64,000 nt of DNA from positions 18,112,501-18,176,500 of the forward strand of contig BSBN01000254.1 in NCBI GenBank assembly GCA_027924645.1, in the 5' to 3' direction. The DNA comes from Cunninghamia lanceolata. Its lineage: Eukaryota; Streptophyta; Pinopsida; Cupressales; Cupressaceae. Both the position numbers and the translations under genes were made by a program. Below the pieces are notes generated by a model that did not search any database, was not told where the DNA came from, and worked only from the letters and a program-made list of their open reading frames with translations. Below are positions 47,515-58,629 of the stretch, piece after piece (the stretch's first letter is position 1; each line of letters begins with the position of its first letter).

Positions 47515-48020
47515 CCATATGCGGTTCACTTTACCACATGCGACCTTTTTCTGCTCACTAGCGACCCTCTTCACCACATGCGTCTCTGTTTTGCCTATAC
47601 ACGAGCTCTTTTACACATGCGCTCACTGTTTCACTATAAGCGACCTAAACTTCCTTGTGCGCTCATTATCCCTTCATATGCGAGCCATATCCTATATGCG
47701 ACTCTATTTCCCCTAAACGCGAGCTCTATTTTATATGCGCCTAGCTTTTCACTATTAGCGAGCTACCTCACCATATGCGCTCACTGTTTCACTATAAGCG
47801 CGCTATCTACCCTATGCGAGCTGTTTCTAGTCCTATGCGAGCTAAATTACCCTATGCGACTACTATTTGCTCATAAGCGACTAGTTTTCACCTATCTGCG
47901 CATTTCCGCCAATATTTTCCCGCCGACAGGATGCGACCTCGTTTTCCCTAAGCAACCTACCCGCGCCTATAAGCGACCTGAACTACTCTAAGCGATCTCT
48001 TTTCCTACATAAGCGACCTA
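47515..48020 (-). repeat. E2 inverted phased array upstream of the antisense ORF
   Basis: About 25 cores of (A)TGCGA/(TA)AGCGA, the reverse complement of the leader core. CG positions 47522, 541, 562, 581, 602, 620, 641, 660, 681, 699, 720, 738, 759, 778, 799, 817, 838, 857, 878 and 899 alternate between 18-19 and 21 bp. After a 35-bp gap the pattern resumes at 47934, 953, 974, 993 and 48014. Sequence between cores is largely different from unit to unit. Relative to the antisense ORF, the array has the same orientation and place as the leader arrays have to gag. Confidence 0.88.
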
Positions 48021-48542
48021 TATGTGCCATGTCCTAAACTAGTCGCTTTTGGTGACGTGTGTGAATTAATTACGCTTTTAGGCTATTAAATGCACGCTTT
48101 TGGGAAAAGTTTTGAAACATAACGGTGCGCCTGCTCCCTCTGGTCGTCCATGTGTCCTCACTCACTCCGCACGATGATCTCTGCGTGGAATCACCATCCT
48201 GCTAGCTCTGCCACTCTCACTCTCAGGAGCTCTAGATTTCTCTAAGTTTCTAAGCACAAATGAGCACAAATGAGCCTATTTGCCCTTGAAGCACCTACTT
48301 ATAGCCCTTCTCCAAACCCTAATTCTTCTATGCCACAGCCTATTTTCTTCCATGCAACCCCCCTTTTCCTTCGTGTCTGCCCTCTTTTCCACCTTTTCTT
48401 CTATTGAGAGCCAACCTAGCCCTTCTTGGTTCGCCTGGCTTACCTCTCGAGGGGGCATCACTTGCCAGTTACACTGGGGCATAACTTGTTTATCGAACGC
48501 ATCTCACATCTTCTTTGACACAACGTTCTATCGAACATTGTA
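48021..48542. other. E2 region between inverted array and purine tract
   Basis: No supported ORF on the plus strand. A few cgctttt words lie at 48046-48105 in the opposite sense to the array. On the minus strand this stretch would be the upstream promoter part for the antisense ORF. Confidence 0.45.
48297..48304 (-). promoter_or_regulatory. Candidate TATA box for the antisense ORF
   Basis: CTATAAGT on the minus strand (gggctataagtagg context). It would start transcription near 48265-48275 and give a 5' UTR of about 830 nt that includes the whole inverted array. Single-motif evidence only. Confidence 0.35.
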
Positions 48543-48558
48543 TCAAAGAGGGGCAAAA
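48543..48558 (+). other. E2 polypurine tract
   Basis: AAAGAGGGGCAAAA directly before the 3' LTR, suitable as plus-strand primer. Confidence 0.85.
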
Positions 48559-49326
48559 TGTAGACACCCAAATTTGTCCATGTCTAGCGACACCTTGTTA
48601 AATCACTAATCCATTATCCAATTAATTAAATAAATTTTATTTATTTAATTAAAATCCCATTCTCATTCACTTAGCCAATTAATTAAATAAATTGTATTTA
48701 TTTAATTAATTCCACATCATGTCTTATCCCATTTTATGCATTTATCCTATTAATTAAATAAATTTTATTTATTTAATTAATTTCCAACTCATATCCCAAC
48801 TAATTCAAATACTTTATTTGAATTAAGCCTTTATCATTTATCACATTTCAACACTTGTCCATTTCCCATTCATCATGTGTTGTAAGACAACTTTCATTCA
48901 TATCCTTCACATGCACAACTAATTGGACCTAAATTTAGTAACTTTCAATCTTAGCCATTCACATAGCCTCTGAATCTCCACTATTGACTGATCTTGGTTG
49001 AGTTCTATATAAACACCCTTTCATTCCATATGAGACATCCAGCAATCTAGTAATCCAGCAATCATATAGCACCTCCATTATCATCTTGAGCATTCGAGCA
49101 TTCGAGCCTTTATCATCCATCAATGGCAGCTTTCAGCTTTGTAATTGCTTATTGTTGAAGAAGCAGTCCACATCTCTCTCTCAAACAAGGAATCGCACGG
49201 TCTAGGTGATGTTATGCTTGAATTGCATTATCCTTTGATTTCATTTAGGTTAGATTCCTTGATGATGGTAGGGTTAGGGTTTCATGACTATGTCTGATCT
49301 TCCACACCTGACTTTCACCTATCACA
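48559..49326 (+). repeat. E2 3' LTR
   Basis: 768 bp, identical in length to the 5' LTR, with about three transitions seen (ccaccg versus ccacta near 48983, and ttttat versus tttcat near 49283). Confidence 0.95.
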
Positions 49327-49331
49327 GGTTG
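49327..49331. repeat. Target-site duplication of E2 (right)
   Basis: GGTTG. E1 pol continues in frame from here (GWITKVMEYD). Confidence 0.94.
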
Positions 49332-50735
49332 GATCACTAAGGTCATGGAATATGATGTGGATATTAAAATCACCAAGCTTGTTAGAGGTAAAGGACTATA
49401 TGAAAAACTAGCAGCAAACATAGAAGTTGGAAATAATATAGTACACACTTTTGAAGAGGCACCGACAGCTGAGATTGATGCTCCAAATGGATGGTATCAT
49501 GGCATGATGATTTTTTTGCAAACAGGCAAGTATCTAGATTGTTTAAATCAGTCCAAAAAGAGATATTTCAAACTCCAATCTATTTCATATGTCCTTTTTG
49601 ATGGTTTCATGTTTATAAAAGACATCAATGGAGTTCTTTTAAGATGTATTGAGCAAAATCAAATTGACAAAGTGCTCAAATAATTCCATAATGGTCTCTC
49701 TGGGGGTTATTTTTCACCAAGGACTATTGTTGTTAAGATCATGAGGGATGGTTATTATTGGCCCAATCTATTTATGGATGCTCATAGGTGGGTGAGAAGT
49801 TGCAAAGAGCATGCACTTTTCATAGGTAAACAAAGGCTAGCCGCCCTTCCTCTTCACCCCATACAAATAGACTAGCCTTTTGTCCAATGGGGTTTGGATT
49901 TCATTGACATGATAAATCTGCCATCCAACACTGGTCATAGGTGGATCTTGATAGCTACAGATTACTTTACCAGATGGAATAAAGCAATTGCATTGAAGGA
50001 TGCCATTGAGGTCTCCATTTTGAATTTTCTTAAAGGGATAGTCAAAAGTTTTGGTGTCCCATTTACTATTATTTTTGATAATGCCAAGGCCTTTGTAGGC
50101 ACTAAAATAAGTGAATGGGTAGTCAAGCATGGGATTTATTTTAAAAAATATTCTAACTACTACCCCAAGGCAATGGCCTAGCTAAGTCTACAAATAAAAA
50201 CTTCATAAGGATCATCAAGACAATAGTTGAAGACAATCAAAAGACTTGGCATAATAAGCTCAAAACAACCCTTTGGGCTGATAGAATCACACGGAAGAGG
50301 GCTATTGGCAATTCTCCTTTCATGATAGTTTATGGGAAAGAAGCCAAACTCCCACTTTCACTTGAACTTCCCTCTATTGAGATTGCATAACAGTTGGAAT
50401 TGTTGGAAAATGATGCTATGATAGTAAGGTTGGATGAACTGATGGAATTAGAGGAGGTAAGAGACCAACCCATGAAGACTCTTGAAGATCACCAAGTTTC
50501 GGTAAAGAGGACGTTTGACAAGAAGGTAGCTGATAGTATTTTCAAAGAGGGTGATTTGGTGTTGAAGTGGCAGGAAGATAGGGCTAAGGCTGGAAGGCAC
50601 ACAAAGTTTGGCACCATGTGGAGTGATCCCTACATTACTAGTTGCAAGCAAGCCAACGCTTTCCAACTCTCAAAACTGAATGGCAAAATTCTCCCCATTC
50701 TAATTAATGGGACCCATCTCAAACCTTACTTTTAA
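49332..50735 (+). pseudogene. E1 RNase H end and integrase
   Basis: Begins with the rest of gRNH (VMEYDVDIKITK) and reaches integrase near 49685. The HHCC finger is degraded (HNGLSGGYF, SCKEHALF). The catalytic core has WGLDFIDM (Asp) and IIFDNAKAF (Asp). After a frame change near 50165 the third residue, normally Glu, is Lys (codon AAG at 50184-50186, a G-to-A change). Stops lie at 49681, 49873 and 50388. The C-terminal part FKEGDLVLKWQEDRAKAGRH through THLKPYF ends at 50735. Confidence 0.85.
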
Positions 50736-51014
50736 GTTTGGTTTTGGGGTCTTATACATATTAGGTTCGTTTGTCTTTACAAATAAGTGATGTTGCACAC
50801 ACTGCATTCTCATTAGGAGGATGTACATGCTTTGTTGTTTTGTTTTTGTCTTGTGTTGTTTGTTGTTGGAGGCAATTTAAGTTGTTTGGTCTAGTCTGAG
50901 ATCCCTTTTAAGGTGATTGATACAGGCTCCTTTTGACTTGTGTGCCCAATGGATTGTTTAAGGCCACTAGTTTCTTGTGTTTAGCAGGGAAACACCCTTG
51001 AGAAGTCACCAAAA
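50736..51014 (+). other. E1 3' UTR and purine-rich end
   Basis: Non-coding, with blocks shared with the E3 3' UTR (60700-60869): ctgcattctcattaggag, taaggccactag, and gcagggaaacaccc leading to gtcaccaaaa just before the LTR. No classic long purine tract remains. Confidence 0.7.
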
Positions 51015-52020
51015 TGTTGAATTATTTTAATCATTCTGACTCAAATAATCCATCCTTAGAAAACATGTAAATTGTGTCAAAATTCATCTAAAATCCTTTG
51101 AGTTGATCCCTTGTATCTTACAGTGTATGTTTTCCTTTGGAAATTCTAAAAAAGGCTCAAAACATGGCTAAGTATGAAGATTTTGACCTTTCCTAGGCCA
51201 CCAGGAACAATTTCAAAGATTTCCCTTGTTCCTGGAACAAGGGAAAACTTTGAAATTATTCCAAGTTCCTAGGTAGTCTCTGAATGGTGATAAAGGAAGC
51301 ATAAAAAGTAAATTTTGGCAGGTTTCAAGTTGGTTGGAACTCGTCGATAGAGTGGAACAAGGCCCAAAGGAAGGCGTCAGAGTTTTGGCTTGTTTTAGGA
51401 ACTATGGAACTCATCGATGAGTTCCATGTTCCTAAGAAATGGACGATTACCGAAAAGGCAAGGAGAAGTAGAGGTTAGAGATAAGGATGGGTAACACTAG
51501 AGTTTTGGCTTGTTCTAGGGACTACAGAACTCACCAAGGAGTTCTTAGTTCCTGATCCGGCCCCGATCACCGACAAGAACAAATGGGAATGGGGAAGCTT
51601 CTAAGGAAATAACAAAGAAGGTAGAAGGAAAGAAAAGGGAGATTTCAACATTTCGGCTAGTTTAAGGAATATCAAAACTCACCAAAAGTGTTCTTGGTTC
51701 CCCCCAGATTGTTGACCGAGTTCCTGATGGGGGTCTATGTGCCAAAAGTTAAGAAATAAAAAATGACTAAGACATGACCAAGGTAAAAGAAGACAAGGGA
51801 GAAGGAAGAAGAGAAAAGAGATAGAACAAATATTTCAACAAGTTCCCAGTGGACGAGAAAACATTGAAAAAAGGGAAAAGGAGAGCCCAAGTGAGTTTCG
51901 ATAAGTTTTGAGTGACCTGGAGCTCGTTGAAGTTCTTGAAGTGCTTTTAAGTGCCAAAAAATGTAGAAATCAAAATTTTAAAGTGTTCTAAAAGTGCCAA
52001 AGTGCATATTTTCACATGTT

Positions 52021-52281
52021 GGTTGTAGAAGACGTCTACCCCCACCCAAAAAAACACCATTAATGTAGAATGAAGACAATGTGTAGGTAGATGGAGTTGT
52101 TAGTGTGGATTTAACGCTGTAAGTACTTGAAGTAGATGAAAGAGTTGGTTTTGGCTGTAGAAAACATCTACTTGCCGTCCAAAAAACACCATTAATGTAG
52201 AATGAAGACAATGTGCAAGTAGATGGAGTTGTTGATGTGGATTTAATGTTGTAGGTACTTGAAGTAGATGAAATAGTTGGT
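52021..52281 (+). repeat. Tandem duplication (about 131 bp) inside the E1 3' LTR
   Basis: Two diverged copies, 52021-52152 and 52153-52281, each containing acaccattaatgtagaatga and gtagatggagttgtt. The 5' LTR has the segment once (about 18137-18272). The duplication therefore arose in this LTR after insertion. Confidence 0.85.
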
Positions 52282-52971
52282 TTTCAACGACCTAGATTTG
52301 ATTGTAGATCCTTCCACATTGAAATTCTGGTACCAGAAGTATGGGGGAACACTCCAACCAGCATGGTTTTCTGACATGCTCATTTGGATGTGATGTAGAA
52401 GGCATGGGCGACCTGTACAATCTTGTTGACCACTCTTTCCCATGTCCATATTGTAACAGTGAAATTTGTAATGCTACATATGCATGCATGAAAAATATGC
52501 ATTCAAAGTTGTTGGTTTGTTTGAATCCAAGCCCTGTATCAGCTATAACATTTTGCCTTTGTGATTAGTAAATAATAGATTTTACCTTCTCATATGCTTT
52601 GCACTATGTAGTATTGGGTAATTGAATCTCTATCTTGTGAATGAGTTATTCCTTGTGAGTATTAATTCGATTTGTTTACCTCTGCAGGGATTTTATGAGT
52701 TATGTATGTTTGCTTGTTGTTTAAGATTATTCTATGCATGTGGGGTTGATTTAGAAGTAATTCAAACTAAATCTGGTGCATCATCTTTATATTTTTAGTA
52801 TTTCTCCTTTCCTCCTTTTCTTGGTGATTGTTAGAATAGGTTTTGTTGCAGTTTAGTTGTCTAATCTTTAGGCTTAGAAAGGAACCAACCTTCTCTGGAG
52901 GTTTAATCACAATAGCAAGATCCCACACCTTGAGAACAGTCCAATTGTGTCCTTGGATTGTTAGAATGGCA

Positions 52972-52976
52972 GGTTC
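52972..52976. repeat. Presumed target-site duplication of E3 (left)
   Basis: GGTTC before the E3 LTR. The right copy would lie past E5, outside the window. Confidence 0.5.
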
Positions 52977-53199
52977 TGTTGACCTATTTTCCTCTGCCCA
53001 GAGTTAAACAAGTTCACCTTGTATTTTCTTGAAAATCCTTTAGAAATGTCCCTACAGGCTTAAATCCTTCAAATATTTATGCTATGCCTTGTCAAATTTT
53101 CCCAAAAGTCTCACTTTGAGAATATTTGCAAGAAACCTAGAAAAACCCAGAAATCTTTTAACTTCAAGTATTTTGTATCGCTGGGATTTCTTAGTTTCA

Positions 53200-54500
53200 T
53201 GCTTGTGCTTCAATATGCATTTTTTTAATGTATATTCGCATATACATTTGCCTTTGTATGTTGATAAAGATAAAAGGAAAACATACAAGGGTGGAATATA
53301 CATTGAGGATTCTCAGAATATTCTGCGGATGTATCAAAATGTTTGCATGTATATTGGGTCGTATGTTTGATATACAACAAGTAGATACATTGGTAGGCCT
53401 GAAAAAAGGAGGTAAATCAACTTCAAAAGGCGCAAAAGGCAATTGTATGCATTTTGTATGCATATTGGGTTATACATTGTAGGTATATTCCATCAAAGAT
53501 TCCTGCTTGCATGTAGGGGTTTGTATGTTGTTGTATATTCGGATATACAACAGGTTTATACATCAGCGACATACATTCGCAACATACAATGAAAAATACA
53601 AGGGCCTGATGCATGTAAAGGGGGGAAACATACAAAGCAGATTGTATGTTAGAAGATACAAGGGTGAATGTACATTTTGCAATGTATATCGGCAGAATAT
53701 ACAAAGGACCTTCACCTAAGATACAAGGTTGGCATACAAGTGAGAATGTACAGTGGAATGTATATCAGGTTGTATATCTGTGACATACAAGGCCGATATA
53801 CAAGGCCAACATACAATTTGAATATGCAAGCCCGAATGTGCAAAGGGTGGGGTCCACCAAATGTACATTTTTGTGCTTGTATGTTTGGACATACAAGCAA
53901 AGCATGCTTTCCAGGCATACAAGCCGAACCCAAAGGTATTTTTTCAGAAAGCTTTATAAAAGTTTGAAGTCTAGGTTGTATATTTTGCAATTGTATATTG
54001 CGATATACAAATCAAAGGTGCAAGGGAAGTATACAAGGCGGACTTGACTTGATGATCAAATTCTGGCATATTCAGGCGTCAAGTCCACGACTTGTATGTA
54101 TAAGTGCTTTGTATATTTGCACATACAAAGAGATATACAAGGAAAGGTGATACAAGCCGGACCTGAAAGGGCAGTCAAATACAACTAATGGTCATTTTGG
54201 GGTCCGCGGCTTGTATGTTTGCAAATATAAAGGAGATACAAGAGGTGGGGCACGCACATACAAAGATGATTGTATGCATATACAAGTCACAAATTAAAAA
54301 TTGCATGCACAGGTGCAGATGCAAGTTTTCGCATGTATGTTCACTTTGTATATTCGCCACATACAAAGGGGTCGATGCATGTTTGTATGAACAGGTTTTT
54401 TGTATGTATATTTCTCTTTGTATATTTTCACATACAAGTCGATATACAAGGGGTCATATACAAAGGTCATCGGCCAAACAGAATGCATCGGTAGCTCAGT
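53200..54500. repeat. Hairpin array in E3 5' LTR
   Basis: Repeated TTGTAT(AT/GT) facing its complement across 4-5 nt loops. Examples: 53531-53550 (loop TCGG), 53876-53897 (9-bp arms, loop TTGG), 53991-54010 (loop TGCG), 54107-54130 and 54346-54368. Single half-sites are scattered between. The same hairpins occur in the 3' LTR (for example 61876-61895). Many short ORFs appear here in all frames because of the repeats; none is a gene. Confidence 0.85.
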
Positions 54501-54727
54501 TCGTAGTCATTTCGACCGTCGATATGCATTTGTGGTTTTCAGCGATGCTTTTCAGGATTAGCCTAGTGACCGATCAGGTGATGGCACGTGGCAGGGGGCG
54601 GTAGAGGCAAACATGCAAAGACAGATTCAAATGCATATTCTAAAGGCGATTTCAAAGGCCATTTAAGCGCAAAAGGCAAGAGCATATGCAAAGTGGTTTT
54701 CGGCAAGACTTTCCTCATCAGCGGCTT

Positions 54728-57229
54728 TGTTGGTGCCTGCATCAGTATTCAAGTTTCAAGCATTTAAATATGCAGGCACCCTCCATAAAATTCATAAAAA
54801 TTCTAACACTTTCGGCCTTTGCAGTAGAAAAATGCAAAAATTTGTTGTATGCATGTCACTTTATGTATACAAGGGTGTTTGTATATATATGCAGGTCAAA
54901 TGTGCAATTGGTGGGTCAGAAATTTCCATCGGCCTTTGAAAAAATGAGTTATATGCATTTTGAATGCATATTGGGCCTGTATATACAAGGGGGAATCTTT
55001 TGCAAATTCCCAGGGATATTCGCTGCTTGTATATCGGCTCTACTTGTATATCGGGCTTGTAATGTTTGAACATACATCGGCTGCATGCATTAGAAATGTG
55101 CAATGAAAATATATAAGGGTGGAATATGCATTGAAGATTCCTAGAATATTCTACAGATGTATCAAGGGTTTGCTTGTATATTGTGTTGTATTGTTCGCAC
55201 ATACATGCGCAACATACAAAGGAAAATATGCATTTCCAGACATACAAGAAAGAATGTATATCGCATATTCCAGAAAGATTCCTTACTTGTATGTAAGGGG
55301 GTTTGTATGTTCGTGTTTGTATATTTGACATACAAATGAAAAATGTACATTGGGCACATACATTGAAAACATGCAAAGAAAAGATACAATTGGTGGGGCC
55401 CGTGGATATTCAAAACAGAATGTACATCGAGTGGCAAATATACAAGTCAACATGCAAGCGTACAAATGCAAAGGCAAGCATACAAGCTGGATTTCAAAGG
55501 GTTCTTCCAATCCAATTCATAAGAACATGGAGTCCATGCCTTGTATGTATATCCACGTTGTATGTTTACACATATAAGCCGATATACAAAGAAAAATATA
55601 CAATTCAGACCCGAAGGAGAAATTAAATGCAGCAGATAAGTGTCTGAAGTCCGCGCCTTGTATGTATATTGCACTTGTATGTGCAATGCGATATGCAAAA
55701 GGGGGAGATACAAGCCGGAATGGAACTCGATTTCAAATTGTTCTATAAAATTTGAGGTCCGACTTGCATATAAGGTGATTGTATATGCTTTTGCATATAC
55801 AATGGGCAAAAGGGCAAAATACATGTTAGCGATGGGAAAAGTCAGCGATGGATGCACAGGGTGCCTATGTGGCACGTTCTGATTGATTGGCAACTTTTCA
55901 GCAGGATTTTGAGCCATGGATCACAGCAATGGAAGGAGGATCGACGACTATCTATCAAGTTCGCAACAGTGATGGATTTTCTTTGCATCTGAGGTAGCGT
56001 TTAGGAAGGAAAAAACTCCAAAGGCACATTGTTGCCGCATTCCAGAGGTTACGGGTAGCTGAAGCATTGATGGTGGTACGTAGAGGGATGATCGATGGAG
56101 TGACAGGTTACCAACCCAATTTTTATGAAGAAAATCTTCAGGCGGTGGTGCAGATCCTGAGTTCACCTGCTCATCCTTTTTCCTCTGCATGCTGCATTGA
56201 TTGATTTGGGTGCCATTTCTCACGCAATGTATCTAGTGAAATCTTGGAGATTGCCATGTAATTAATGGTTGAGCACAAGTTCCTGCTATATATGCAGAAC
56301 TTGTCACTCATTTGTTTTGGTTGAAAGCTGGACAAATTCTGGTGCTGTAATAAGATACAACTTCATTGGTGGCCCTGTTCTGGATGTCTTATGAGTTTAT
56401 GAGTCTCATGTTGTATGTCTCATGCATAAATTTACTGATTTCATGTTGATTTAAATGAGTAATGCTATATTACATGTGTTGTGTTATCTGTCTCCAAATT
56501 GAGTGTGTTCTTCTTTTGAATCTAAGCATCTAAGGGGTGTTTATGGTTCTAGAGTATGGGTTTACTTTATTGAATGCTTGATTTCTTACTTCTACTCAAG
56601 GGGTAGATTAAATGTTTTAGATCAAGTGTTGGGAGGAATGTACTGCAGTGAGGATGTTTGTAAGCAGAGATAACTGAATACTCTATCTTGGGAAGTATTA
56701 GTAAGGCGGGTGCTAAACAAACCCCCTTGAAATCCAATCTTTGGTATATGTTTATGCTGATCATTCACATGTGTATGTCTATTGACTCCAAGCCCTGGAT
56801 AGGCACCAGTCTAGTCTTGTATTGAGGTTACACCCCAGGTCCTAGTTTTGCATCCAAATACTAAATCAAACTTAGAACTTCAAATCCAAACCACTAGGAC
56901 CTTAGAAGTAGTTTTAGGATCAAAATCCTCTGTCTCACAACTGAACTTAGGCCCAAAGCTAGCCCCTTTGCACTTATCTCATAGTTTTGGTCTACATAAA
57001 GGAGGATTTATCTGCTTTGTGTCAACATCGCCCTAGTTCACAGGCATATCTTATGGATGTTGAATAGGGAATACCCCCTAGGTTTTGCAGAGCCTGAAGA
57101 AGAAGAGGAGATATCTATAGAGTCTATCTCCTATACTGTTGGCCCCTGGCCCAAAGATCCTGTTAATCGTTGATGGCTACCTTGTAGGGATAACTGGGAG
57201 CAAGCATCCAGTCTAGGAAAAATCCAACA
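54728..57229 (+). mobile_element. Solo LTR inserted in the E3 5' LTR
   Basis: 2502 bp starting TGTTGGTGCC and ending AAATCCAACA, flanked by GGCTT (54723-54727) and GGCTC (57230-57234), a 5-bp target copy with one change. The E3 3' LTR shows the empty site near 62585-62595 with matching length. The interior up to about 55810 has the same hairpin style and diverged homology to the E3 LTR (compare 55093-55250 with 53262-53390), so it is a relative of E3. No PBS, ORF or second LTR. Confidence 0.82.
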
Positions 57230-58299
57230 GGCTCGACTGGAGGTCTTTTCGACAGCCCGATGCAGCCTAATACAAGGTGCTTTGCACATACAAATGCAGT
57301 TTTCAGAGGCCGATACAAGAAGATATGCAAAGCAATATATACACACAGTTGATCGAAACTTTGACCGCTTGTATCTCCTCCATTTTAGCAAATTTTGACA
57401 TGCTACAAGAGGTAAAGATGCATGTTTTTGTCCCCTCTTTCATTTTTGGTAGGGTTTTCAGGGATTTTCTCTCACTTTCCAATTTTAGAACTAGCGTTGC
57501 ATGCTTGGCCATCGTGACGTTTCAGCAACGAAAGTTGCATATTTAGCTGAAGATATTTGTTGCATTCATTGCTACAAATCAATGACTCTGCAGACCACAT
57601 TAAAGATGAAAAATATCTTTCATCTGCCCTGTTTCAGATCTTTTACACCATAACTTCTTACAGGTGGATAGTCATTAAAATGCAGATATTTTCTGTTACA
57701 GCTGATAGAGCAAATTTTGTAACCAACCTAGGTTAGTTTGAATGCTTTATATATGCATTTGTAAGTTGTAAATAAGGTTGGAAATTTTTTGAGCATTGAG
57801 GCTTTTCTATTTCCAAACAGAGCTTTTTGCTACTGTAACTTTGCCTTCCCATTAAATATATGCAAGTTATTTTTACCTCTTTGGACTGAGTTTTAGTTTA
57901 GTGTGAATTTACATATGATTGCCTGTGAATGTATTGTTCCTTTCAAGCATCTTGTTTCTCACCACTACTAGGATTAGTTGAATCTGTGTATGCCTACCTG
58001 CTATATTTGGTTATGCTGTGCATTTTCTCAGTGTTGTAGGAGTCCTTTTATGTAACTTGGTGAATCACCCTTTACTTTTCAAGTTTTTCAGTTCATCTTT
58101 CTTTCAAAAGCATTCATTCTCTCTTTTCCTCTTAAGATTTAGTAGTTTTAGGTGATAACCAGTCAAGGAAGCCAGCCTTCTCCGAAGGTCTGATCTCATT
58201 TCACAAGGTCCCACACTTAGAGATCATTCCCATGTTACTCCAGATTACTGAAGTTTCACAGCTACAGCAAAGGGTGCAAATCTGGGTGATAACAACATT

Positions 58300-58317
58300 T
58301 GGCACGCCCGGTGGGAC
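58300..58317 (+). other. E3 primer-binding site
   Basis: TGGCACGCCCGGTGGGAC, identical to the E2 site and the parent form of the decayed E1 site. Confidence 0.85.
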
Positions 58318-58629
58318 CAATTTGATGAACTTCTCATCAGGATACTAAGAGATTTGGTGTTTCTCCTAGTATTACCAGTCTTTGGAGGCAATACAAACAA
58401 CACTATGGTGACTCTACTGAATGAATTAGCTGGTTTCAATAGCCCAAGTACCTAAAATTTTATCAAAGGTCAGGATTTTGGTGATTTTCCTGGTCTATTC
58501 AGCTTCCAGAAGCATTTTAATCACCTGACGACTCCTTCTCTGGTATGTATCCAGTTTTTCTTTGGTTGCAGACCTATTTTGCTCTCATTCTGATATTTTT
58601 ATGATTATCCAACATTTAGATGCTATAAA
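58318..58629 (+). other. E3 leader
   Basis: Non-coding leader between PBS and ORF. agagatttggtgttt (near 58349) and tggtgactctactga (near 58405) match the E1 leader at about 19040-19110, evidence of common descent. Confidence 0.65.

Larger units (their letters stand above)
32032..49326 (+). mobile_element. E2: 17.3-kb Tat/Ogre-like Ty3/gypsy element with antisense ORF
   Basis: Complete element of 17295 bp with 768-bp LTRs that differ at only about three positions, so a young insertion. Order: LTR, PBS, 2.7-kb leader with phased arrays, gag, PR, G-patch, RT, gRNH, aRNH, INT, a 2.4-kb non-coding part, antisense plant-mobile-domain ORF, inverted phased array, purine tract, LTR. RT-gRNH-aRNH-INT order and great length fit the Tat lineage, Ogre-like branch. 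Seven stops interrupt one otherwise continuous gag-pol frame. Confidence 0.94.
17126..52976 (+). mobile_element. E1: old Tat-like Ty3/gypsy element, split by E4, a TIR element, E2 and E3
   Basis: Outermost element of the nest. 5' LTR 17126-18990; PBS-like site 18993; gag 19141-20848; PR 28374-28850; aRNH 30009-30410; RT and gRNH to 32031; INT 49332-50735; 3' LTR from 51015, broken at 52976 by E3. Removing E4 and E2 with one target copy each keeps gag-pol in register, so the pieces belong together. The two LTRs differ at roughly one site in eight over their first 180 bases, so this is the oldest LTR insertion here. Pol has many stops and a lost integrase Glu. Confidence 0.88.
51015..52976 (+). 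repeat. E1 3' LTR, truncated at its end by E3
   Basis: Starts TGTTGAATTATTTTAATC and matches the 5' LTR to the point aggttc at 52976, where E3 begins. The last 30 or so bases (aataaagggtgcaaat onward in the 5' copy) must lie beyond E3, outside the window. It carries an internal duplication not in the 5' copy. Confidence 0.88.
52977..58297 (+). repeat. E3 5' LTR (interrupted)
   Basis: TGTTGACCTATTTTCCTC to GATAACAACA. About 2.8 kb without the solo LTR at 54728-57229. Between about 53200 and 54500 it is packed with TTGTAT/ATACAA inverted repeats. The distal part (57235-58297) is ordinary sequence with ccacacttagagat, related to the E1 LTR end. Confidence 0.88.

Noticed and set aside
47233..47991. 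252-codon plus-strand ORF
   Set aside because: Shadow of the antisense ORF start and the phased array; low-complexity Cys/His/Leu content from the repeat units.
54862..55250. PUF-binding RNA sites as an established regulatory system
   Set aside because: TGTATATA is expected by chance in such TA-rich hairpins. Kept only as one option in the hairpin finding.
53089..55882. Many overlapping Cys/Tyr/Ile-rich ORFs on both strands
   Set aside because: They arise because the TGTATATACAA hairpin repeats are open in several frames. No conserved domain, and the same happens in the 3' LTR.
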